A stretch of DNA of 50,723 nt from JBNKHH01 sp050290245 (GCA_050290245.1 JBNKHH010000052.1:1-50723), one strand, 5' to 3'; shown: positions 42,867 to 50,723, counted from the first letter of the stretch. Notes: generated from the letters alone by a model not told the origin. Numbers and translations: made by a program.

Positions 42867-42916
42867 TTGACCGTTCAATTAATTGATCGTATAAATAACA
42901 ATAGACCGGTTAATTA
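42867..42916 (+). promoter_or_regulatory. promoter with repeated operator-like half-sites
   Basis: TTGACC (42867-42872) and TATAAA (42890-42895) are 17 bases apart, the best sigma-70 match in the window. The -10 ends 75 bases before the MBL gene. The spacer is itself an imperfect repeat (GACCGTTCAA and TTAATTGATC), and AATAGACCGGTTAATTA at 42900-42916 follows. These match the repeat at 40320 and the AATAGACCG site at 14914, suggesting a common regulator. The site falls over the -10 and start region, a repressing position. Confidence 0.6.
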
Positions 42917-42970
42917 TGGTGAAAACTCTTCGATCAGGCCGGTCTTCTTGATCGGAAATGCGGGGGCATC

Positions 42971-43795
42971 ATGGGAAATAAGCTTCGTGTCCTGGATCTA
43001 GGCCGTGTCCTCACCGATCGGAATTTCCTTGTCGCCAATTCCACCGTGGTCACGCCGTCCGAGCCGGATGTGTCGTCGCAAGTCGTCGAGATTCCGATCT
43101 CGGCTTATCTGATCGAAAGCGTCGATGGATACGTCCTGTACGACACTGGCTGCCACCCGGACTGCATGGGGCCCGACGGGCGCTGGACCCAGGCGCACCA
43201 GAAGCTTGGGCCGTATATCTCTGGTGAAGAGTGCTCGCTGCCTTCGCGACTGCGCGAACTGGGACTGACCCCGGAAGACATGCGCTGGGTGGTGCTGTCG
43301 CATCTTCACAATGACCACGCTGGTTGCATCGAATTTTTCTCGAAGGCCGAACTGATCGTCCACGAAGACGAATTTCGGGGGGCGCTGCAGCATCACGCGC
43401 TGCATGACAATTCCACGAACTATGTCCTGCGCGACATCGCACGGTGGATTGCCGAACCGAGGAACTGGCGACTGATAGGCCGGGACGACCCGGACGAATT
43501 GCTGGTCGAAGGAGTTCGTGTCCTGAATTTCGGCTCCGGCCACGCCTACGGGATGCTTGGGCTCGCGGTGAATCTGGCGAACAGCCGCGATGTCCTGCTC
43601 GTTTCCGACGCTTGCTATGGCGTCGAGAATTACGAAGGGAAGAAGTCCGGCATCGTCTACGACACGCTCGGATACGAGCGGACCCTGAAGACCATTCGTC
43701 GTTATGCGAGGGATCATGACATGGACGTCTGGTTCGGGCACGACCTCGATCAGTTCAAGTTGCTCAAGAAGTCGCACGAGGGTTTCTACGACTGA
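42971..43795 (+). CDS. MBL-fold hydrolase, N-acyl homoserine lactonase-like
   Basis: A 274-residue metallo-beta-lactamase-fold protein of the AttM/AiiA (AHL lactonase) class. The zinc motif H111-L-H113-N-D115-H116-A-G is intact. Later motifs are GSGHAYGM (third ligand histidine), SDACYGV (bridging Asp), and WFGHDLDQF. AHL lactonases open the homoserine lactone ring; close relatives act on other lactones. Its presence beside an amide importer rather than a quorum-sensing gene favours a catabolic lactonase role, but quorum quenching is possible. ATG at 42971 follows a G-rich ribosome binding site. Confidence 0.85.
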   Translation: MGNKLRVLDLGRVLTDRNFLVANSTVVTPSEPDVSSQVVEIPISAYLIESVDGYVLYDTGCHPDCMGPDGRWTQAHQKLGPYISGEECSLPSRLRELGLTPEDMRWVVLSHLHNDHAGCIEFFSKAELIVHEDEFRGALQHHALHDNSTNYVLRDIARWIAEPRNWRLIGRDDPDELLVEGVRVLNFGSGHAYGMLGLAVNLANSRDVLLVSDACYGVENYEGKKSGIVYDTLGYERTLKTIRRYARDHDMDVWFGHDLDQFKLLKKSHEGFYD

Positions 43796-43862
43796 CCGCG
43801 CAGTGTCAGTCTTCCTTTTTTTCGATGCGCCACAAGGCGCGATCTTGCAGGGAGTATTACGC

Positions 43863-45062
43863 ATGAAAACGTTCGGCATCACGCTGATTGCGGCACTGTC
43901 CGCCGCAGTTCTTTCCACCGGGGCCAGGGCGCAAGATGAGGGGGAGATCAAGATCGGGCTGGCGGTCGCCTCCTCAGGCTGGCTTCAGGCCTATGACGAC
44001 AACTCGACCAAGATGGTCAAACTCTGGATCGACGACATCAACGCCGAGGGCGGTCTTCTCGGCAAGAAAGTCACCTACGTCGTCGTTGACACCAAGAGCG
44101 ATCGCGCCGAGGGAGCGAAGGCCGGCCAGGCGCTCGCAGCCAAGGATGTTGACCTGATTTTCGTTTCCGGCGACTACGATTTCGGCGCGCCGGCGGCGCT
44201 CCAGGCGGAAAAGGCCGGCATTATCTCGGCGTTCTTCGGGGCGTCAGATCCGAAGGCCGGTGTGCTCGGCGTGGGGCCCTTGTCATTCACCACCGGCGTC
44301 GCCGGCCAGGTCGAGGGCGCAACGCTCGCGGAATGGGCGGTCAAGGAAAAGAACCTCACCAAGGGCTTCCTGCTGCTCGACAATTCTATCGAGTACAATA
44401 AGTCGGTTTGCGCCGGATATGAATGGAACATCGGACGCGTGGGCGGAACGCTCGTCGACAGCGATGCATTTCGCAATGACGACCTGCTGATTTCGTCTCA
44501 AGTCACGCATCTGTCCAACGCGATCCGAGACAAGGGGGTCGATCACGTGATGCTGTGCTCATATACGCCGGGCGGGGCGAGCGCGATCAAACAGATCCGA
44601 AATGCTGGAATCGATCTGCCGGTGTTGGCGGCGACGGCCATGGATGGAACATACTGGCTGGACAGCGTGCCGGACCTGGCGAACTTCTACGTGCCGGTAC
44701 AGGCCGTCGCGGGCAACGACGCGCGGCCCGAAGTCCAGGCACTGACCAAACGCTACATCGACGCAAATGGCGAGGCGCCGACGACGCAATACGCCTATCC
44801 GGCTTATCCGTTCCTCGACCTTTGGGCGCAGGCGGTGCGGACCGTCGGCTCGACGGAAGGTGAACTGGTGGCCAAACAACTTGAGACGCTGTCCGAGGCG
44901 CCGACCCTGATGGGGCCGCGCACATTCACGGACAAGTTGCACATTCAGGTTCAAATGCCACTTGTCATCACCGAGCTGACTGGCGGCACGCAGCAGGTCG
45001 TCGGCGACTATCAGATATCAGAGCCGATCCCCGCAGACGTTCTTTATCGGACGAACAAGTAA
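43863..45062 (+). CDS. HAAT-type ABC substrate-binding protein, copy 2
   Basis: A 399-residue paralogue of the protein at 40440, with a Sec signal peptide cut near ARA-QD. Shared stretches include SGWLQAYDD, NAEGGLLGKKV, DTKSDRAEGAKAGQAL, DYDFGAPAALQAEKAGI, IEYNKSVCAGYEW, and the ending P-x-x-VLYRT-x-K. The pair is more diverged than the polyamine-type pair at 7923 and 10115. ATG at 43863 follows CAGGGAG. A hairpin follows before livG. It is probably the main receptor of the importer, given immediate linkage. Confidence 0.92.
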   Translation: MKTFGITLIAALSAAVLSTGARAQDEGEIKIGLAVASSGWLQAYDDNSTKMVKLWIDDINAEGGLLGKKVTYVVVDTKSDRAEGAKAGQALAAKDVDLIFVSGDYDFGAPAALQAEKAGIISAFFGASDPKAGVLGVGPLSFTTGVAGQVEGATLAEWAVKEKNLTKGFLLLDNSIEYNKSVCAGYEWNIGRVGGTLVDSDAFRNDDLLISSQVTHLSNAIRDKGVDHVMLCSYTPGGASAIKQIRNAGIDLPVLAATAMDGTYWLDSVPDLANFYVPVQAVAGNDARPEVQALTKRYIDANGEAPTTQYAYPAYPFLDLWAQAVRTVGSTEGELVAKQLETLSEAPTLMGPRTFTDKLHIQVQMPLVITELTGGTQQVVGDYQISEPIPADVLYRTNK

Positions 45063-45076
45063 GGAACGTCTAGCTT

Positions 45077-45108
45077 GGCTCCGGACCGTCCTCCCGCGGT
45101 CCGGGGCC
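45077..45108 (+). other. intergenic stem-loop between binding protein and livG
   Basis: GGCTCCGGACCG (45077-45088) pairs with CGGTCCGGGGCC (45097-45108) around an 8-base loop with one G-T, then ACTTTTC. It lies 14 bases after the stop. It may partially terminate transcription so that binding protein exceeds membrane and ATPase subunits. Confidence 0.6.
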
Positions 45109-45125
45109 ACTTTTCGGAGTTGGAA

Positions 45126-45872
45126 ATGTCGGCCTCACCACAAGTCAAGGAAGCTCATACGTTGTCTGCCTGTGCGGTAACTGTTGCCTTCGGCGGCTTG
45201 CGCGCGGTGTCGGAGGTCTCGCTCGACCTCAACCAGGGCGAGATCCTCGGGCTGATCGGGCCGAACGGCGCCGGCAAAACGACGCTGGTCAATTGCCTGA
45301 CCGGCTTTCAGACGCTCACCGAAGGCGAGGTGCTGTTGGATGGCAAGAGCTGTAACTACCTGTCGGCCAGCGCGCTTCGCAAATCTGGTGTCGCGCGCAC
45401 TTTTCAGGCCGGGCGCCTGTTTTCGGATCTGACGGTCCTAGAAAACGTCAAGGTGGCGTCCATCGCGGTGGGCACCGGCCGGAACGAGGTCATCCGCGAA
45501 ACGGGGGCATTGCTCGAGTGGCTCGAGCTTGTCGATCGCGCCGATGTCCTTGCCGGCGCGCTGCCCTATACGGATCAGCGCCGGGTCGGCATTGCGCGCG
45601 CATTGGTCGGCGCGCCTGGCTACCTCCTTCTCGACGAACCTGCCGCCGGCATGTCAGATGCCGAATGTGAAGAACTTGTCAAACTGATCGGCGAAATCCC
45701 GGAGCGCTTTTCCTGCGGTGTTCTGCTGATCGAGCACAACATGCATGTCGTCATGAGTATCTGCGACCGCATCCACGTGCTCGACGGCGGCAAGTCGATC
45801 GCCGAGGGAACTCCGGTCGAAATCCGAAACAACCAAGCGGTCATCTCCGCGTATCTGGGGGGCGAGGAATGA
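45126..45872 (+). CDS. branched-chain/amide ABC ATPase, LivG-like
   Basis: A 248-residue ATPase. Walker A GPNGAGKT is at 45-52, the Q-loop near TFQAGRLF, the signature region LPYTDQRR at 146-153 (LivG proteins usually have LPYGDQRR, not LSGGQ), and Walker B YLLLDEP ends at about 172. The switch His is in IEHNM. ATG at 45126 follows GGAG; an in-frame TTG at 45075 lies inside the hairpin and is rejected. It overlaps livF by four bases. Confidence 0.93.
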   Translation: MSASPQVKEAHTLSACAVTVAFGGLRAVSEVSLDLNQGEILGLIGPNGAGKTTLVNCLTGFQTLTEGEVLLDGKSCNYLSASALRKSGVARTFQAGRLFSDLTVLENVKVASIAVGTGRNEVIRETGALLEWLELVDRADVLAGALPYTDQRRVGIARALVGAPGYLLLDEPAAGMSDAECEELVKLIGEIPERFSCGVLLIEHNMHVVMSICDRIHVLDGGKSIAEGTPVEIRNNQAVISAYLGGEE

Positions 45873-46615
45873 CCGATCAGGACCCGCCGGTTCTTTCTGT
45901 TCACGACCTTTCTGTCCGCTACGGCCGCCTTGTTGCATTGCGCAACGCGTCGCTCGATGTGCGGCGCGGCGAGGTTGTGTCCATCATCGGTCCGAACGGC
46001 GCCGGTAAATCGACGCTTTTGGCGGCGATCGCCGGAGGCCAGCCGACATTTGGCGGCGAGATCTTCCTTGACGGCAAGCCGGTCACCAGCCGGCGGCCGG
46101 AAGATCTCGCCCGCGACGGCGTCTCGCTCGTGCCCGAGGGTCGGCATGTGTTTTCCGGTCTGAGCGTGCTGGAAAACCTCAAGATCGGCGCTTTCATGCG
46201 CGGCCGCCCGCGGGTGGCTGCGCGCGATCTGGAGCGGGTGCTCGATTATTTCCCGCGCCTTCGCGAGCGTCTCTCCTTTCCTGCGGGTCGGTTGTCAGGC
46301 GGCGAGCAGCAGATGCTGGTCATCGCGCGCGCACTTATGACGAGACCGCGGCTGATGATGATCGACGAGCCTTCGCTCGGTCTCGCACCCAAGATCGTCG
46401 ACCAGATCTACGACATCGTTCTGGAAATGCGGAAAAGCGAGATGCTCACGCTGCTGATCAACGAGCAGAGCTCGAAGCGTATCCTCAAGCATTCGGACCG
46501 GATCTATGTGCTGCGATCCGGGACGATCCAGTTGGAGGGTCGCGCGGCCGACCTGCAGGACGGACACGCCATCAATGCGGCCTATTTCGGATTTGCGGAA
46601 GAAAAGCATGATTGA
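45869..46615 (+). CDS. branched-chain/amide ABC ATPase, LivF-like
   Basis: A 248-residue ATPase with Walker A GPNGAGKS at 41-48, signature LSGGEQQ, Walker B LMMIDEPSLGLAP and the typical VPEGRHVFSGLSVLENL stretch. It pairs with the LivG-like ATPase. ATG at 45869 overlaps the livG stop by four bases, and its own end overlaps livH by eight. In LivF the switch region usually carries Glu-Gln (here NEQSS) rather than Asp-His. Confidence 0.94.
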   Translation: MTDQDPPVLSVHDLSVRYGRLVALRNASLDVRRGEVVSIIGPNGAGKSTLLAAIAGGQPTFGGEIFLDGKPVTSRRPEDLARDGVSLVPEGRHVFSGLSVLENLKIGAFMRGRPRVAARDLERVLDYFPRLRERLSFPAGRLSGGEQQMLVIARALMTRPRLMMIDEPSLGLAPKIVDQIYDIVLEMRKSEMLTLLINEQSSKRILKHSDRIYVLRSGTIQLEGRAADLQDGHAINAAYFGFAEEKHD

Positions 46616-47522
46616 TTTCTTCCAGAACCTCATCGACGCCCTGAGCCTCGGCAGCATCTACGCGCTCGCGGCGCTCGGTGTCGGACTACTTTTCGGCATC
46701 CTCAGGCTGATCAACTTCGCCCATGGCGATTTTATAACAGTCGCTGCCTACTCGCTCATCGTTCCGTCCTCAGACGCGGCGGCCAGGCTTTTCGTCGGCG
46801 CATGGGACTGGTACCTGCTGATACCCGCCGTTTGCCTCGTTGTCGTAATCGTGGCCGTGTTGACGGAAATCTCCGTGTTCCGGTCGCTGCGAAACGCCAG
46901 CCCGCCGACGTTGATGATCGCCTCCTTCGCCGTTAGCTACATCATCCAGAGCGGGCTCCTGATGATCTACTCGTCGCGTCCGAAAGCGGTGAACCTCTGG
47001 CCGGAACTGAACAGGCAAATCTTTTTTGGCGATCTGCGGCTCCCGTTCTTGCAGCTCGTGACCGTCGGCGTGACGCTGCTACTCATGATGTCCCTGTCCC
47101 TGTTCCTGAACCGGACCAGTATGGGCATCCAGATGCGGGCGGCGGCCGAGGATTTCCGCATGGCCCGCTATCTTGGCGTTCGCTCCAACAGGATCATTAA
47201 CATTGCGTTCGCGCTATCCGGCCTGCTCGCAGTGGCCGTTTCGTTGCTGATGGTTACGCAATCGGGGTCGATGAGCTACCGCATGGGCGTGCCGCTCGTG
47301 CTGTTCGGCTTCGTTTCGGTTGTGCTTGGAGGGATGGGAAGCCTCGTGGGGGCGGTTGTCGGCGGATTTTCCATCGGGTTCATCATCACCATGCTGCAAG
47401 CCTACCTGCCGCCGGAACTGCGGGGTTTCCGCGACGCATTCGGCTTCGCGATCGTCATCTTGGTGCTGGTGATAGCGCCGTCCGGCCTCGTGCCGGCACG
47501 AAACCAGAGTGAGCGGGTTTGA
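46608..47522 (+). CDS. branched-chain/amide ABC permease, LivH-like
   Basis: A 304-residue membrane permease with about eight segments. LivH hallmarks are GSIYALAALGVGLLFGILRLINFAHGD (N-terminal) and the EAA-like loop MGIQMRAAAEDFRMARYLGV. GGMGSLVGAVVGG follows near residue 240. ATG at 46608 overlaps livF by eight bases; the open frame further upstream lies within livF. Confidence 0.93.
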   Translation: MIDFFQNLIDALSLGSIYALAALGVGLLFGILRLINFAHGDFITVAAYSLIVPSSDAAARLFVGAWDWYLLIPAVCLVVVIVAVLTEISVFRSLRNASPPTLMIASFAVSYIIQSGLLMIYSSRPKAVNLWPELNRQIFFGDLRLPFLQLVTVGVTLLLMMSLSLFLNRTSMGIQMRAAAEDFRMARYLGVRSNRIINIAFALSGLLAVAVSLLMVTQSGSMSYRMGVPLVLFGFVSVVLGGMGSLVGAVVGGFSIGFIITMLQAYLPPELRGFRDAFGFAIVILVLVIAPSGLVPARNQSERV

Positions 47523-47527
47523 TTTCC

Positions 47528-48583
47528 ATGCGGACAGCGTCTTCCTTCCTCAAGCATCATGGAATTGCGCTGCTGCTGGCCGCTGCGCTCGTTCTCGTCA
47601 CATCCTTGACCTTCCTGTTTCCGTCGACCGAATTCTCGACGTCGATGACAGAGATGCTTATCCGGGTGGTGATCGTCGTCGGGCTGGCGGTGTTCATCGG
47701 AAATTCGGGGGTCATCTCGTTCGGCCACATCGCGTTCTGCTGCATCGGCGCATATGCCGCCGCCTGGTTAAACGCGGAACCGACATTCAAGCAGATCATG
47801 TTGTCCGGGCTGCCGGACCTTCTGCAGAAAGGCCAGTTTGGGTTCATTCCGTCGCTCCTGGCCGGCGGCGCGCTTGCCGCTCTATTTGCGTTTCTGGTCG
47901 GCGTCGCGGTCATGCGCCTGTCCGGCATCGCCGCCTCTATCGCCACGTTCGCGACGCTCATCGTCGTCAATAATGTCTATTCGAACTGGGATAGCGTGAC
48001 CGGCGGCGTAAGCTCCATCATCGGAATCCCGACGGTCGTCGGCCCGTGGACGGCGTGTGCTGTGGCTCTTTGCGCCTTGGTGGTGGCGCATCTGTTCCAC
48101 GGATCGCGCACGGGCCTGATGCTGCGCGCGACGCGCGACGACGAGGTCGCTGCGCGCGCGGCGGGCATATCCATCGTTCGGGTGCGACTGGTGGCGTTTG
48201 TCATAAGCGCTGCGATTGTTGGAATTGCCGGGGCGCTCTATGCACATTTCCTTGGCATTCTGACGACGGATGTCTTTTATCTCGACCTTGCATTCATCAC
48301 GCTCGCGATGCTGGTCATCGGAGGCGTGGCGCATCCGGGCGGCGCGATCGCGGGCGTCCTTTTCGTAAGCTTCGTCATCGAGAATCTCAGGGGGCTGGAA
48401 CGCGGCGTCTCGTTCGGAGATTCGGTCGTGAAGTTGCCGAACGGGATTCAAGAAATCGGATTGGGTCTGATCCTCGCGCTGATTCTGATCTTCAGTCCGC
48501 GCGGCATTGCCTCCCAGATCGGCAGGCTTTGGTTGCTTCTCGCTGGAAGCAAGGGCGATGCCCCGTCGGGACCTGGAGTCTAG
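47528..48583 (+). CDS. branched-chain/amide ABC permease, LivM-like
   Basis: A 351-residue permease with about ten membrane segments. LivM features are IGNSGVISFGHIAFCCIGAYAAA, MRATRDDEVAARAAGI (EAA loop), and MLVIGGVAHPGGAIAGVLF. ATG at 47528 is five bases after the livH stop; an in-frame TTG at 47519 would overlap it. The importer is complete with LivGFH and the two binding proteins. Confidence 0.93.
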   Translation: MRTASSFLKHHGIALLLAAALVLVTSLTFLFPSTEFSTSMTEMLIRVVIVVGLAVFIGNSGVISFGHIAFCCIGAYAAAWLNAEPTFKQIMLSGLPDLLQKGQFGFIPSLLAGGALAALFAFLVGVAVMRLSGIAASIATFATLIVVNNVYSNWDSVTGGVSSIIGIPTVVGPWTACAVALCALVVAHLFHGSRTGLMLRATRDDEVAARAAGISIVRVRLVAFVISAAIVGIAGALYAHFLGILTTDVFYLDLAFITLAMLVIGGVAHPGGAIAGVLFVSFVIENLRGLERGVSFGDSVVKLPNGIQEIGLGLILALILIFSPRGIASQIGRLWLLLAGSKGDAPSGPGV

Positions 48584-48591
48584 GATCGCTC

Positions 48592-49590
48592 ATGGATCAG
48601 ATTAGGGACATTCGCGCGCTCATCTGCATAGCCGATGCCGGAAGTTTCACCGGCGCGGCGCGTATGCTCAACATTTCGCGCTCGGCCGTCACCAAGGCTG
48701 TTTCTCGGCTGGAAAGCGACTACGAAATACGGTTGGTGAACCGGACGACGCATTCGATCTCGCTGACCGACGCAGGCGAACAATTTCTGACGGAAGCGCG
48801 CCGGATTGTCGAGGATCTGGATCATCTCCGGGACAATTTGGTCAAGTCGCGCAACGAACTTGGAGGACAAATCCGGCTGGGCGTTCCGCCGGTGTTCGCC
48901 AACGGCCTGATCTATGACGCTCTGGCTAGCTTTGTTGCGGCAAACAAGGACGTTACACTGGAAATCGTGCCGGACAACGGCGCGCTTGATATTGTTCGCG
49001 AGGGGTTGGACTTCAGCATCCGCATCGGCAATTCGCTGGCCGACACCGCCCTGAAAGCGCGCCGTCTGATCGATCTTCCGCAGATCTTCGTGGCTTCGCC
49101 ATCCTACCTCGAGAGACACGGTTTTCCGAAACTGCCGCGCGATCTGGTCAAGCATGTCGGTCTGATAAATACCTCGGTTGAACCTGGGGAAGGCTGGTAC
49201 ATACCGAACGAAGGCCACTGCGCCGTCCGTTCAAGCATCACCGCGCAGCAGGATGACGCGCTTTTCCATCTCGCTCTCGCCGGTGCTGGGATCGCACTGT
49301 TGCCGCAGGCGACAGTCGCACAGGCGGTGAAAGACCGGCGCTTGCAGCAGATTCTGCCGGGTTTGCGGGGAATATCCGTCTCCGTATTTTCCTTGTGTTC
49401 GAACCGCCGGTTCCGGCCGCGGCGCGTGAGCGCACTGATCGATCATCTCGCGAGGTGGATGCGCAAAACCGCCGACAAAGAGGTCCCGCTTGAGCGGGCA
49501 ATGAAAAACAGGTGCCACCTGGATTTTCCGGTCGGGCGGCGCACAGGCGTTTTCGACCTGGATTTTGTGGAATCGCTTCGGGACAGCTGA
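48592..49590 (+). CDS. LysR family transcriptional regulator
   Basis: A 332-residue LysR regulator: helix-turn-helix with MDQIRDIRALICIADAGSFTGAA and SRSAVTKAVSRLE, then an effector domain with GGQIRLGVPPVF and VREGLDFSIRI. The tail is longer than usual by about 30 residues, ending in a basic then acidic stretch. ATG at 48592 lies eight bases after livM, so it is probably co-transcribed with the importer. It resembles the LysR at 33837 in the DNA-binding region and the VREG-x-D-x-SIRI motif. Confidence 0.9.
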   Translation: MDQIRDIRALICIADAGSFTGAARMLNISRSAVTKAVSRLESDYEIRLVNRTTHSISLTDAGEQFLTEARRIVEDLDHLRDNLVKSRNELGGQIRLGVPPVFANGLIYDALASFVAANKDVTLEIVPDNGALDIVREGLDFSIRIGNSLADTALKARRLIDLPQIFVASPSYLERHGFPKLPRDLVKHVGLINTSVEPGEGWYIPNEGHCAVRSSITAQQDDALFHLALAGAGIALLPQATVAQAVKDRRLQQILPGLRGISVSVFSLCSNRRFRPRRVSALIDHLARWMRKTADKEVPLERAMKNRCHLDFPVGRRTGVFDLDFVESLRDS

Positions 49591-49677
49591 GGGTCCGCGG
49601 AAAGATGGAGTGCAAACATCCGGGGCGTAGCACATTGCTGTGTTTCGAGGTCAAGTCTGCGAGGAGAGGAAAGACAA

Positions 49678-50723
49678 TTGAGTGACATGGCGTTAATTTC
49701 GGAACTAAGGAAAATCGTCGGCGACCAGCAGGTGCTGACCGACCCGGACGACATGGCGCTGTATTGCATCGACTGGTATGGTCGCCTGCGTGGCAGCGCC
49801 AGATGCGTCTGCAGGCCCGCGAACACAGATGAGGTGGCGATGATCGTCGCCCTTTGCGTCGGGCATGCCGTTCCGATCGTGCCGCAGGGTGGAAATACGG
49901 GCGTGGTCGGCGGAAGCGTCCCGGACGCCGACGGCAAGTCGGTCGTCGTGTCCCTGCAGCGGATGAATCGGATTCTGGAGGCTGATGCCGTCAACAACAG
50001 CCTGATCGCCGAAGCTGGCTGCACGCTCGCCGCCGTTCAGGAGGCAGCGCGCAAGGCCGATCGGCTTTTCCCTCTGACTCTGTCCTCGGAAGGCAGCTGC
50101 CAAATCGGCGGCAATGTCTCGACAAACGCCGGCGGAACGTCGGTACTCCGCTACGGCAACACGCGCGACCTTGTGCTGGGTCTGGAGGTCGTGCTGCCGA
50201 ACGGCAAGATCTGGAACGGCCTGCGGACGCTGCGGAAAGACAACGGCGGATACGACATGAAGTCGCTGTTCGTCGGGGCCGAAGGCACGCTCGGCATTGT
50301 CACCCGCGTCGCGCTAAAGCTTTTTCCGCGCCCCAAAAGCACGGCGACCGCCTATATCGGGCTCGGGTCGGTCGAGAAGGCGGCGGCGCTGCTGGCGCTC
50401 TTCCAGGAGAGGGTCGGAGGCATTATCGACGCTTTCGAACTGATCTCGGAATCCGAGATGGCGGTCATTTGTGGCGAATTGCCCCAGCACAGGCGACCGC
50501 TGTCCGACAAACACGCCTGGTACGTGCTGGTGGAACTGACGAGCACCGATGCGAACGCAACACTCGGCGAAGAGCTTGCGAACCTCCTGTCGCTGGCCTG
50601 CGAGGAAGACCTGGTCGCCGACGCAGCTCTCGCCCAATCGATCCGTCAATCAGAGGAGTTCTGGGCCATTCGACATGCGGTGTCAGAGGCAAACAGACTG
50701 CATGGCATCAGTTTTTCTCACGA
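49678..50723 (+). CDS. FAD-linked oxidase, D-lactate/glycolate dehydrogenase-like (partial at 3' end)
   Basis: The frame is open to the window edge, giving about 348 residues of a roughly 470-residue FAD-linked oxidase. FAD-binding motifs are visible: VPQGGNTGVVGGSVPD, AEAGCTLAAVQEAA, GSCQIGGNVSTNAGGTSVLRYGN, and VGAEGTLGIVTR. It is a paralogue of the enzyme at 27650. TTG at 49678 is the likely start because GGAGAGGA (49663-49670) lies seven bases upstream; ATG at 49687 would be 16 bases from it. It follows the LysR gene by 87 bases. The catalytic C-terminal domain is cut off. Confidence 0.9.
   Translation, partial: MSDMALISELRKIVGDQQVLTDPDDMALYCIDWYGRLRGSARCVCRPANTDEVAMIVALCVGHAVPIVPQGGNTGVVGGSVPDADGKSVVVSLQRMNRILEADAVNNSLIAEAGCTLAAVQEAARKADRLFPLTLSSEGSCQIGGNVSTNAGGTSVLRYGNTRDLVLGLEVVLPNGKIWNGLRTLRKDNGGYDMKSLFVGAEGTLGIVTRVALKLFPRPKSTATAYIGLGSVEKAAALLALFQERVGGIIDAFELISESEMAVICGELPQHRRPLSDKHAWYVLVELTSTDANATLGEELANLLSLACEEDLVADAALAQSIRQSEEFWAIRHAVSEANRLHGISFSH

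Noticed and set aside
1..50723. Mobile elements, CRISPR arrays, tRNA or rRNA genes
   Set aside because: No transposase or integrase motifs, no regularly spaced repeats and no tRNA-like cloverleaf were seen; duplications here are of binding-protein genes, not insertion sequences.

Overview
The window is a dense, GC-rich catabolic and transport region of about 50.7 kb, most likely chromosomal or megaplasmid DNA of an alphaproteobacterium, probably Hyphomicrobiales (rhizobia-like) or a neighbouring order. The grounds are codon use, many ABC and TRAP importers, abundant ATGA and TGATG overlaps, and GTG or TTG starts. I see no tRNA, rRNA, CRISPR array, transposase, integrase or phage gene. Taxonomy is inferred from style, not from a marker gene.

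Layout. (1) 1-3209: the end of an unidentified gene, then minus-strand genes for a LysR regulator, an RraA-like aldolase and an SMP-30/gluconolactonase protein. (2) 3523-7666: a nitrile-to-acid operon: EthD protein, small AtzG-like subunit, amidase, cobalt-type nitrile hydratase beta and alpha, its activator, and a NIPSNAP protein. (3) 7923-13879: a polyamine-type ABC importer with two nearly identical binding proteins on either side of a ferredoxin-like-fold protein. (4) 13959-14558: a divergent flavin reductase. (5) 15102-27624: hydantoinase/oxoprolinase A and B, a second amidase, an NTF2-like protein, and a second polyamine-type ABC importer whose ATPase gene is separated from its permeases by a complete TRAP transporter. 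(6) 27650-33649: FAD-linked oxidase, GntR/UTRA regulator, FMN-dependent alpha-hydroxyacid oxidase, DRE-TIM metallolyase, and TauD-like dioxygenase. (7) 40002-33837 on the minus strand: NTF2-like protein, AtzG-like protein, third amidase, second TRAP transporter, LysR. (8) 40440-49590: a branched-chain/amide type (HAAT) ABC importer with two paralogous binding proteins, an amidohydrolase, an AHL-lactonase-like hydrolase, and LysR. (9) 49678 to the end: a second FAD-linked oxidase, cut by the window edge.

How it may work together (inference). Five importers bring in small nitrogenous or organic-acid compounds. Nitrile hydratase, three amidases, the ATP-dependent hydantoinase pair, the amidohydrolase and the MBL lactonase could open nitriles, amides, cyclic amides and lactones. 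The hydroxyacid oxidases, metallolyase, RraA aldolase and dioxygenase would then process the acids. Several promoter regions share TTGACC-type -35 boxes with overlapping AT-rich operator-like repeats, which suggests common control. Each of the three LysR genes is the last gene in its same-strand run. The substrate is not identifiable from the sequence.
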